Positions 16,601 to 22,441 of a stretch of DNA of 56,326 nt are shown here, one piece after another; positions within the stretch are counted from its first letter, which is position 1; every line of letters starts with the position of its first letter. The notes beneath the pieces were generated by a model. It made no database searches. It saw nothing but the letters and a program-made list of their open reading frames with translations, and was not told the origin of the DNA. A program made the translations under genes and the position numbers. Origin of the DNA: Ruminococcus sp. (GTDB lineage Bacteria; Bacillota; Clostridia; Oscillospirales; Ruminococcaceae); assembly GCA_017437285.1 (NCBI GenBank), contig JAFSBM010000200.1, positions 1 to 56,326 of the forward strand, in the 5' to 3' direction.

Positions 16601-19600
16601 GTTCTGTTCCTTCTTTTTCTTCAAAGTACGCTCTCACTTTGTCTAAATCTTTGGTTGCCTGCAATTCCATCAGCTTTTTGGATTGTGTGATAGTTGTTTC
16701 ATCATGCTTTGACTCTACCATCTCACGCAGCAGATCTTCATTCAGACCGAACAATTCTGCAAATTCATGGATGTTGTCAGTCTTTTCTTCAACCGGCTGC
16801 ACCAGATTCGACGTGGCTTGTACACGATGCCATTCACCGCTGTTCTGGTATACTTGTTCGCTGAATACGCCTTCCAATGGGAAGTCACCCTCATAGAGTT
16901 CAACCTTATGCTCAGCGGTATTGAGTATTGCAAATCCGTCCCATCCATCAGCAAGATATTGCCGACCGGCTTCAACGGCTTCATTCATTGTTGTATACTC
17001 TTTTTTGTCATCGACAAAAGCATCATTGTGAGAGTAAATAAAAAGCTGATGAATTTCCTCTGTAGCCTGTGCTGTTTCGGATTTGTGCTGCACCGGAACG
17101 AACTGCTCCACGCTGCCATCCGTGTGCCGGATTGTCACATCCAAATTATCATGGTACTGTGCCAGAATGCCCTTGATTTCGGCGATTGCCTCCTCATGCT
17201 TCACCGGTGATTCATGTCCCATATCAAACAGATCATTGCTTACCTCTGCCAGCATGATGTGCTTGCTTTCGGGATTATAAGAGAACTCTCTGGTTGTGCT
17301 GTATATTTCCTCATCCGTTCCACGGACAGAAACATCCACAGCATTGAATGTAATGTTTCTGACCTCTGCCAGATCTACATGAAGTCCATATTCCGGAAGA
17401 TCAATCACAGGACTGTCAGTAATCAGTTCTCTTTCAAACTGCTCCTGTTTCTGCTCCGGAAGGAAATCGGGAATCTCCCTGAATCCAACAGAATCCACAT
17501 AATTAGCTGTGATTACACCATCACGCTTGAAAACAACAACATCGCTCACCGACATGGAATGTCCTGTAAAATCTGCCGGACGCTCTTCATTGAACCGATA
17601 GAACAAATCCTCAAGTGAAGTCTGCTCTGTCAGATCTCCGGAATAGACCAGCTCATATTTCTCGAAATCCACCGCATATCCATGCTGTTCCAGATAATCG
17701 ATTCCTTCAAAACGGATGTCACGGTTTTCTTCACCACGCTTTAGCTGGTAGATTTCAAATGTGTCTGTTGCTTCAGCTTTTTCAAGTGCTTTTCGTGCAT
17801 CCTCCGGACTCATGCTGCCATCATAGACAACCGGATCACTTGCATCATCCGCACCAGTGCTGAACCCATCTGAAAAAGAAAGATCAGCCTCATTCGCTGC
17901 CCTTCTTACCTCTTCAAGGAGTATCAGACCAGTGTCAACGCTTTCTGTGATTTCATCATAGATCTGGCTGTGCAGATCTGCATCCTTACTCAGAGCATCG
18001 ATATAGACCGCTACCTCTGTCTGCGGATAGTCCTCAATCGTTCTCTCCATCGTCATCAGTTCTGTTGTGATACGATCAATTGCAGCGTGTACATCAAGTA
18101 CAAAATTTTCTTTGTCAGAGTTTTCATGGCTGTTCTGTACAGTCCGATCATCCTGTATCACACTGGCTGCATAGCTGATAAATACTTCAGAAGTCAGATG
18201 TGCTGGCTCAAGCTCTTCAAAGTTGCTATATGTATCAACTTTTTCTTCAGCAGGAGCAAATTGCTTTGCAAGTGCAGCATGCAGTTCCTTTTCAATTGCA
18301 TTCCAGCGTTTGTTGAAGATCCTACTCAAGCTACTGCGACCGCCGTATCGAGCTGCAAAGCTTGAACCTGTTTCCGGATTCAAAGCCTCTGCTGCCAGAT
18401 CTGTATGCACTTGATGTTCAATTGCAAATTTCTCAAGATTTTTCAGGCATCTCCGCTGTGATTCATTCAGATTTGTATGATTCTGTCGGACTTCAGTAAA
18501 CGCAGCGTGTATCTTCTCTTCAAAGGCACTGTCCGCTGCTGCCTGTTCCTCTTCGATCGTCTCGATGTACTCTGCAATCAGATCCTGCATTACCGGTGCT
18601 GCCTCTTCCGTAGTCATGCTCCGTGCATCTGCAAAGTGTTCCAGTTGTGCATCGGCTTCGGTCGGGATCACTGCTTCACCGGTTTCAAATGCGATCAGTG
18701 CATCTTGATATTCAGCCTGTGTGTACAACTCTGCTTCTCTTGCATCACGCCCGATTGCCGTAGGATTCTCAAAAAAACTTGGATCGTGGGTCTTGACAAT
18801 TTCGTAAAGTTGTGCTATACTAATTGTAGCACCTATTGAAGCATTGCCGGTGTCATCTGACATACGGTCGTGGGCGTCAAAACCCAGCTTTATAGGTGTT
18901 ATTTTCATATCCTTGTAATTGTAAAGGTTATGAATGCTGCCATTGATTCTTCCATCATCGGTTGTATACATTTCTTCAACCGCCAGACAAGCAAGGTACG
19001 GTTGCCCTTTATACTTAATCACCCCATACATCTTGTGCATAAACATGGTGTTCGGGGATTTATTTTTTGAAGTGACCGGATCATAATCGGAGATTTCACT
19101 GTCCAGAATTGCAGCATTCTTTATGATTTCTTCCATATGGTAGAGTGCAGCAATCCGAGCCTCAACATACCTATGACGCATATCATCCTGAATAGTTTTT
19201 GCCAGAGTTTCTTCAATGGATCTTCTACTGAATTCAATCACAAGTCCTGTATCATCATTTGTAAATTTCCCACGAGGAAAATTCTTGATGTTGTTCTTTT
19301 TTCGTAGATCTGTGATTCTTGATGGCATCGGATGATCTGGAATTGTCGGAACTGCAAGAAGTTTGGTATCATCACGCCTTGGATTATCCGATTCTCTCAT
19401 AACAAATGGAGACTTATCCTCAAATTCCGACCATAACATGGATTCCATCTTTGGTGTCTGGGCAACCTCTGTTTCCAGCATATTTTGCACAGATATCCGT
19501 TTAGGAGTGATAGCACGCAGCTGCTGCACATCTTCGACGGTAATCGGCTGATGCTGCACCTCTGTTTTCACCTCGGCAGCAATCTGGCTCAGTTCTGTGA

Positions 19601-21092
19601 TGTCCTCCATCACATCCGCAGCCTTTTCAAAATCTCCGGCAGTTGTCAACGCTGTAAACTGGTTGGTGCGTTTTACGATCTCTTCTGTCAGAAGTTTGAG
19701 GCGTTCTTCAGCTGGCAGTTCAGCGGTTTTCTCCAAATCAAAAGCGTCATCCAGTTCGGATGACGCTTCTTCTGTTTCCGCAGCAGCGAAAACACTATTC
19801 ACTTTTGCAGTTAAGGCTCCGTCACCGGTACCAAGACTCTCTCCCTCATCACCGTGCTGTCCGTGTAAAACGCTCTGGTCTGCTCCCACGCCAGCACCTC
19901 GTTGTACTCCTCCGGTCTGGGATTCATCTTCTCGTACTGCTCGTCCAGCAGTTCCCGATAATCCCATGCCCTCTTGTCCACCGACCGTGCTACCGTCAGG
20001 AACTTGTGCTTGAATCTCATGATCGTCACCAGATGGGGGTACTGTTCCTCCATGAAGTGGATCCACTTCATGCCGTAGCTCCCGATCGGCTCCTCCTCCA
20101 TTGAGGGTTCCATCCCTGTCAGATTCAGAGTGTAAGTGCCGTTCACCGGATTGAACTTGTACCAGAACTCCTGACCGCTCACGATCTCCATCGTGTACAG
20201 GGGGAACCATCTCGTGTTGCTGCCGTTCGGCACCTTCTGTGTTGTCTCCCAGCCCAGTTCTCCGTCCTGTCTCTTCATGTGTGCTGCTGTCAGCTTGTTC
20301 TTCAGCTGTTCCGGCGGAATGCTCGGCAGTTCCTCGTCCGGCACCTGATTCTGTTCTTCCTCCGTCAGTTTCAGCCATGCTTCGTATGTCATTACGCTTC
20401 ATCCTTTCCTTGATGTCCTCATTCTGGACTACATTTTCGATTATCTTCAGTGCATCTTTTGCAGCCTTTGCAGTGTAGGTGAGGAATGCAAGTTTCTGCT
20501 CGTCCGTCTCCAGCATTTTCAAGACTGATGTATCCGCTGGCAACTTGAAGGTACTACCTCCCACTTCCAACCGACCAGCGATAACTACTTGCACGGCATT
20601 CAGATACGCTTTGCTGAATTCAGGAAATTCCGCAATCGGCACTTGCAGTGCTGCCATACATGCTGTGATATGCGATGTAGTGAGCGTTTGATTGATAATT
20701 CCAGTGATCAGTGATTTTTCTTTCGGGATGCTCAGTGCCTCCTTGACGATTCCTGCGTTTCCGGCATGGATCGTCCAAAGATAGGGCGGTACTTCCTCTT
20801 CCATTTGCGAAAAATCATAGTAGTCACTTGCCTGTCCGCTGTGATCGGCAAAACAGATCGCCTTGCTGCCCTGTGCGATGGTAAAGCCCGATCTCTCCCA
20901 CTGCTGTGCAGTTGCGATGAATCGGCTTTCCGGCTTTTGGGCGAAGAATTCCAGTGCAACATTGACACTCTGCTTGAACACTCGTCCTTGAAATTTCAGA
21001 AATTCTCTGTAAACATCGCTGTTTTCGGACATTTCCCGAAGTTTCATTGCACCGGCTTCACTAAAGCCATTGATGGGGGTTTGCATTGACAA
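10623..21092 (-). CDS. Giant N6-adenine methyltransferase/SF2 helicase polyprotein
   Basis: At 3,489 residues this is one of the very large multi-domain proteins of Firmicutes ICEs. Domains in order: an N-terminal ArdC/LtrC-like region (about 1-230); a low-complexity linker (234-428) that overlies a TnpV-like gene in another frame; acidic helical regions; a YodL-type domain near 1105-1215 (FTGHSMSVSDVVVF); an N6-methyltransferase near 1900-2150 with EPACGTGNF (about 1956) and GNVPFG; and an SF2 helicase with VGAGKS (about 2642), CDEAH (about 2811) and QREGRILRQG (about 3151). It probably modifies and unwinds transferred DNA to evade restriction. TTG 21092 has AGGAGG eight bases upstream; ATG 21086 is the alternative. 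It remains open throughout. Confidence 0.88.
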   Translation of the reverse strand: MSMQTPINGFSEAGAMKLREMSENSDVYREFLKFQGRVFKQSVNVALEFFAQKPESRFIATAQQWERSGFTIAQGSKAICFADHSGQASDYYDFSQMEEEVPPYLWTIHAGNAGIVKEALSIPKEKSLITGIINQTLTTSHITACMAALQVPIAEFPEFSKAYLNAVQVVIAGRLEVGGSTFKLPADTSVLKMLETDEQKLAFLTYTAKAAKDALKIIENVVQNEDIKERMKRNDIRSMAETDGGRTESGAGRGTAEHSAGTAEEQADSSTHEETGRRTGLGDNTEGAERQQHEMVPPVHDGDRERSGVLVQVQSGERHLHSESDRDGTLNGGGADRELRHEVDPLHGGTVPPSGDDHEIQAQVPDGSTVGGQEGMGLSGTAGRAVREDESQTGGVQRGAGVGADQSVLHGQHGDEGESLGTGDGALTAKVNSVFAAAETEEASSELDDAFDLEKTAELPAEERLKLLTEEIVKRTNQFTALTTAGDFEKAADVMEDITELSQIAAEVKTEVQHQPITVEDVQQLRAITPKRISVQNMLETEVAQTPKMESMLWSEFEDKSPFVMRESDNPRRDDTKLLAVPTIPDHPMPSRITDLRKKNNIKNFPRGKFTNDDTGLVIEFSRRSIEETLAKTIQDDMRHRYVEARIAALYHMEEIIKNAAILDSEISDYDPVTSKNKSPNTMFMHKMYGVIKYKGQPYLACLAVEEMYTTDDGRINGSIHNLYNYKDMKITPIKLGFDAHDRMSDDTGNASIGATISIAQLYEIVKTHDPSFFENPTAIGRDAREAELYTQAEYQDALIAFETGEAVIPTEADAQLEHFADARSMTTEEAAPVMQDLIAEYIETIEEEQAAADSAFEEKIHAAFTEVRQNHTNLNESQRRCLKNLEKFAIEHQVHTDLAAEALNPETGSSFAARYGGRSSLSRIFNKRWNAIEKELHAALAKQFAPAEEKVDTYSNFEELEPAHLTSEVFISYAASVIQDDRTVQNSHENSDKENFVLDVHAAIDRITTELMTMERTIEDYPQTEVAVYIDALSKDADLHSQIYDEITESVDTGLILLEEVRRAANEADLSFSDGFSTGADDASDPVVYDGSMSPEDARKALEKAEATDTFEIYQLKRGEENRDIRFEGIDYLEQHGYAVDFEKYELVYSGDLTEQTSLEDLFYRFNEERPADFTGHSMSVSDVVVFKRDGVITANYVDSVGFREIPDFLPEQKQEQFERELITDSPVIDLPEYGLHVDLAEVRNITFNAVDVSVRGTDEEIYSTTREFSYNPESKHIMLAEVSNDLFDMGHESPVKHEEAIAEIKGILAQYHDNLDVTIRHTDGSVEQFVPVQHKSETAQATEEIHQLFIYSHNDAFVDDKKEYTTMNEAVEAGRQYLADGWDGFAILNTAEHKVELYEGDFPLEGVFSEQVYQNSGEWHRVQATSNLVQPVEEKTDNIHEFAELFGLNEDLLREMVESKHDETTITQSKKLMELQATKDLDKVRAYFEEKEGTELSTIHLNARLHRVLHDFVLYGDMPEKSGAKPEEQVVESTDTLSEATTNTNSDPEVQPAPAPAPTAKKHLTRSERLYKEFAEMFPDLVSGTHIHERYGNVDDAYEPLSVEHLGGDQYSFMTYYIQEGDLMRDPDFTFTLDHEAKTLTIMEYQQDGVPPIGTIYQRVHDEHGNPDRKLLAALEQNFLQVLKNARYADRPLAAYTDSNGEVTKLETPALEETETIESVEVSTDRTPELRAVLNAFSEKHGLGELNIEDNRYNWKLTETLQDGTVHQLGEINNPDPEMPFTPENLHTALETFEAEVEMRKQTVSNLYGRKALASTHGGVSALPKVQADLPEITYAHNPADKVSDNLAALRELKRLERAERNGQPLYDRWTTQQDSENALRRYCGWGGLPQVFDETFSRYEYARKQLQSLLTPEEYAAARESTLNAHYTPQIIIDAMYTAIQNMDLPRDARILEPACGTGNFITRKPHSLSDAEVVGVEIDNVTARIAKQLHRNDENVTIMECGFERSGLTDSSFDLAIGNVPFGSYKLNDPDYAQDWLIHDAFFRKALDKVAAGGVVAFVTSSGTMDKASPKVREYLATQAELVGAIRLPNTAFADAGTKVTSDIIFLKKREHPLQAHEPKPDWCYTIPNADGLKINSYFVQNPQMVLGKMEQTTHFDMLTCTPHEGADLKVQLSEAIKNLNAKISVTKREKAIQQQRGMIEPWGKNFSYQVQDGKVYYRETDTMQEVKGSKKDIQQLAMLCELRDVTRKLLDMQKTSASDEDLLPIREKLNEVYDAYKKEFGAVSEKKVKKLFGADSDFPIIQSLETHSEETQQYEKADIFFRRTVNPMAEITAVQTAEEALQVSLDQRGFPNIVYMATLLREQYPDAELPEIADKVCTELLDKGAIFLDPEKCMPDMPYSGVVERSEYLSGNVRMKHTMALEYAKADPLFERNAAALAEVIPEDIRAEEIAVQMGCPWIEPQDYTAFLQHLSGRSIYSRNSEVSYSPVTGEFAIMNAGSKKDLNLAETTTYGTADYSLYQLAEKILNQRRIAVMREKPHPKDPSKTITRTDPRATKLAMEKAKLIREEFKKWIFADPARKAKYERKYNDIFNSLVGREYDGSKLTLPGMSAGFVLRPHQKDCVARAIYGGNTLAAHVVGAGKSAVMFSTVMKKKELGLIHKACVVVPKALTEQVASEWRKLYPDAKLLTVTSDDLSSEAKRKLFTARVATGSYDAVIMSQEQFEKISMSKAYRVAFMQKELDKLEDMLRERKRENSGKRDFSIKNLETAKKRLKARIEKLTDPKAAAKAKDDLLEFEQLGFDYLVCDEAHAYKNGFVTTKMTNVAGVTTRPSGRAEDMQMKTDYFNEQFGQGHILFCTGTPVSNSMTELYVMTRYLRPDLLEQAGVARFDDWAATFGNVVTKNQQGADGTLKLRTSFASFANLPELMAMYKEFADVQSADKLQLPRPKLKTGKPQIVSVPATPEQKAYVQSLAERARAIAAGLVEPHEDNLLKITGEARLIGLGNAAIRSLYEKREEELPIDFVDGTDSKVDACIRNVSEIYQQTADTRGVQIIFSDIAVNADHGNFSVYDYLKEQLIAAGIPEEEIIFAPKSDAKNRADIFRDINDAKYRVVIASTGTLGTGANIQQNLCALHHIDVPWKPSDFEQREGRILRQGNRYDEVQIFNYVTEGTLDSYLYQTVTAKARFIAQLLDDKCPARVSEDCDEKVLTFGEIQAAAEGNPDFKRRIELANEIAELTMLRTEYTYETGQMQRKVESIPAQIEKKKETLAHIQSDKKAAEHISELVLRSQTGHTLIDRKAINAYLLDMAQKKAADPNENVPSVTINGFEVSVRAEDHLALGTEAFFTVKGEYTYTCSAGLTENQDNYQRLCNLLSKGIAKSEEDTVKAIADLETNLQQATERVGIPWQYEAELEAKTEELNELELRLAGLSVQEDDVCDAEEVPIVETAEEVQKRKETYGSTDDNDFQPVDDDMTPPTNGTPRK
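18224..18237 (+). repeat. 14-bp dispersed motif, copy 1
   Basis: TGCTATATGTATCA followed by ACTTTTTC, inside the giant gene (minus-strand reading KVDTYSN). Part of the six-copy set described in the findings. Confidence 0.6.
18793..18821 (+). promoter_or_regulatory. Possible antisense promoter inside the giant gene
   Basis: TTGACA (18793-18798), 17 bases, TATACT (18816-18821). The -10 region GTGCTATACT and the following ATTGTAG resemble the antisense promoter at 21432-21460. Downstream, AGCACCTAT (near 18828) can pair with ATAGGTGTT (near 18894). As it lies in coding sequence it may be coincidental. Confidence 0.35.
19811..20392 (-). CDS. TnpV-like protein nested out of frame in the giant gene
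   Basis: The 193-residue product begins MTYEAWLKLTEEEQNQVPDE. Its second half (EEEPIGSYGMKWIHFMEEQY, then DKRAWDYRELLDEQYEKMNP) resembles TnpV, a small protein of unknown role frequent in Clostridia mobile elements. It lies wholly inside the giant gene, shifted by one base. In this frame the protein has normal Trp, Tyr, Phe and Leu content; in the giant frame the same DNA yields a Gly/Glu/Asp/Arg/His-rich string without hydrophobic core. GGAAAGGATG about eight bases before the ATG is a good ribosome binding site. I infer that this frame is the one under coding constraint here and that the giant protein tolerates the segment as a linker. Confidence 0.65.
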   Translation of the reverse strand: MTYEAWLKLTEEEQNQVPDEELPSIPPEQLKNKLTAAHMKRQDGELGWETTQKVPNGSNTRWFPLYTMEIVSGQEFWYKFNPVNGTYTLNLTGMEPSMEEEPIGSYGMKWIHFMEEQYPHLVTIMRFKHKFLTVARSVDKRAWDYRELLDEQYEKMNPRPEEYNEVLAWEQTRAFYTDSTVMRERVLVPVTEP

Positions 21093-21111
21093 TTTTCATT
21101 CCTCCTCTTAT

Positions 21112-21140
21112 ATTTTAGCACTTTACAACACGAAAGTCAA
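21112..21140 (-). promoter_or_regulatory. Possible promoter of the giant gene
   Basis: On the minus strand TTGACT (plus 21135-21140), 17 bases and TAAAAT (plus 21112-21117). Transcription would begin almost at the AGGAGG site (plus 21101-21106), giving a very short leader, which weakens the case. Confidence 0.4.
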
Positions 21141-21389
21141 GAGTTTTTTGCAGATTTTTCAATTTTTTCGTATCCGCAAAAAAATCAGAAATTGCGAGTT
21201 TTCCACATACTTTTCTGAAAGAAAAAAGCCAGTTCTGAATGTTGCAAGTATGATTCTCTGTCCCAAAGATCTGATAGACGCAGAAAAATCAGAATGCAAC
21301 CTACTTTATACTGTAAGTATACTTGTATAGAATCTCAGATTTTTTCTTTTCAGTATGTAAACTTGTGGGTACTCAATATGACTTTAATT
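21141..21389. other. Spacer between the giant gene and the helix-turn-helix gene
   Basis: A/T-rich, no gene seen. It contains runs such as GAAAAAAG and several short A/T tracts, and no convincing terminator for the upstream helix-turn-helix gene. It may hold regulatory sites for the giant gene. Confidence 0.3.
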
Positions 21390-22130
21390 TCACGGACTAC
21401 CTCTAACCATGAGAAAATATCGCATTTCCTCTTGACATTTCAATAAAAATGTGCTATGATTATTGTAGGTTTTTGATTGTCTGCTATGCAGACTACCAGT
21501 GTGACTGTACTCGCAATACAGTCGCACTTTTTTCTTGCCCTTGAGTGTCCCACGCACCCAGAATATGATTTGATAGTGGTTGTCTACGAACATATGCCGG
21601 TTCTCTTGTGCTTTGCGATGGCAGCGTGTGATGAGCTTCAGCTCTACCAACTCGGTGATCGTCTGGATCACCAGCTCACGCTTCATACCGGTCTGTGCTG
21701 CAATGTCGCTGTAGCTGTTCCAGCTGTCGTTCAGCTTGGGGCTGTACATCTTACAGATGAATAAGTAGATCAGCATCTGACGAGGACTCAGCTTGCCGAA
21801 GATATGTCGATCAACGAAGAAATAGCAGCTGTCTGTTGGCAGCTGCTTTATTGCATAGCTGTAGGTACCCTTGTGATGATTCGCCTTCACAGAGCGTCTC
21901 AGAGGCTCCACAAGCCCCTTGTCTGCCAGACGGCTGATTACCTTGGAAACCGTTTGAACTGCCTTAAAACCACATTTCTGTGCAATTGTGGACTGCTTTA
22001 CACGGACAGTTGATCTATCATCCAGTGTGTTTTGCAGTGATGGGAGGCTGCACAAGTAAGCATAGATGCTGATTTCCTGTGCATCCAGTCCCAGTGTGAA
22101 GATATGATTGCTGATTTTGAATCGGCTCAC
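21390..22130 (-). CDS. Helix-turn-helix protein, ICE-associated
   Basis: The 246-residue protein starts at GTG 22130 behind AGGAGG: MSRFKISNHIFTLGLDAQEI. Two winged-helix-like modules can be seen. One, about residues 45-80 (QSTIAQKCGFKAVQTVSKVI), is a helix-turn-helix. The second, about 140-170 (YSDIAAQTGMKRELVIQTIT), repeats the pattern. The opening resembles DnaD- or replication-initiator-like proteins common in Clostridia conjugative elements. A role in element replication or in transcription control is plausible. The last codons are overlapped by a plus-strand promoter and terminator that specify a short antisense RNA. No origin repeats were recognised nearby. Confidence 0.75.
   Translation of the reverse strand: MSRFKISNHIFTLGLDAQEISIYAYLCSLPSLQNTLDDRSTVRVKQSTIAQKCGFKAVQTVSKVISRLADKGLVEPLRRSVKANHHKGTYSYAIKQLPTDSCYFFVDRHIFGKLSPRQMLIYLFICKMYSPKLNDSWNSYSDIAAQTGMKRELVIQTITELVELKLITRCHRKAQENRHMFVDNHYQIIFWVRGTLKGKKKVRLYCEYSHTGSLHSRQSKTYNNHSTFLLKCQEEMRYFLMVRGSP
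21432..21460 (+). promoter_or_regulatory. Promoter of a short antisense RNA
   Basis: TTGACA (21432-21437), 17 bases, TATGAT (21455-21460). It points rightward into the 3' end of the minus-strand helix-turn-helix gene. Confidence 0.68.
21467..21536 (+). ncRNA. Short antisense RNA against the helix-turn-helix mRNA
   Basis: Behind the promoter at 21432-21460 come two hairpins. A GTCTGC/GCAGAC stem with a three-base loop lies near 21479-21493. An 11-bp stem with one wobble (21501-21511 with 21519-21529) follows and runs straight into TTTTTT. The result is a compact RNA of about 70 bases with an intrinsic terminator, complementary to the 3' coding end of the helix-turn-helix gene. Countertranscript RNAs of this size commonly control plasmid replication initiators. 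The target relation here is inferred from position only. Confidence 0.62.
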
Positions 22131-22212
22131 GGTGTAGCCTCCTTTCTGTTAGATTCTCATTCCGAATATGTGAAGGGGAGCATAGTATCTCTTGATGCCG
22201 GATGCAAGCTGC

Positions 22213-22431
22213 TCATGAAGATCGCTCCGCAGACTTTCGCCGTTTTGCATTTCTTGCATATTTCTCTTCCTCCTCTCCTAAGTACTCGATTGTCCGTGTT
22301 ACACCGAGTTTCTTGTCCGAATTCTGTACCTTCTCAATAAAATCGAGTGCTTCCTTCTTGGTATTGAACTTCCGCCAAATAGGGATTGTGAAGTGCAGAT
22401 CAGAGCTGGATGTATAAAAGACAATATGCAT
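22213..22431 (-). CDS. Small hypothetical protein
   Basis: The 72-residue protein begins MHIVFYTSSSDLHFTIPIWR and ends in a basic tail (KYARNAKRRKSAERSS). The middle (FNTKKEALDFIEKVQ) looks helical. It lies ten bases after topB and about 80 bases before the helix-turn-helix gene in the same direction, so it is part of the same operon. The basic tail suggests nucleic acid binding, but no family was recognised. Confidence 0.6.
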   Translation of the reverse strand: MHIVFYTSSSDLHFTIPIWRKFNTKKEALDFIEKVQNSDKKLGVTRTIEYLGEEEEKYARNAKRRKSAERSS

Positions 22432-22441
22432 TACTCTACAC

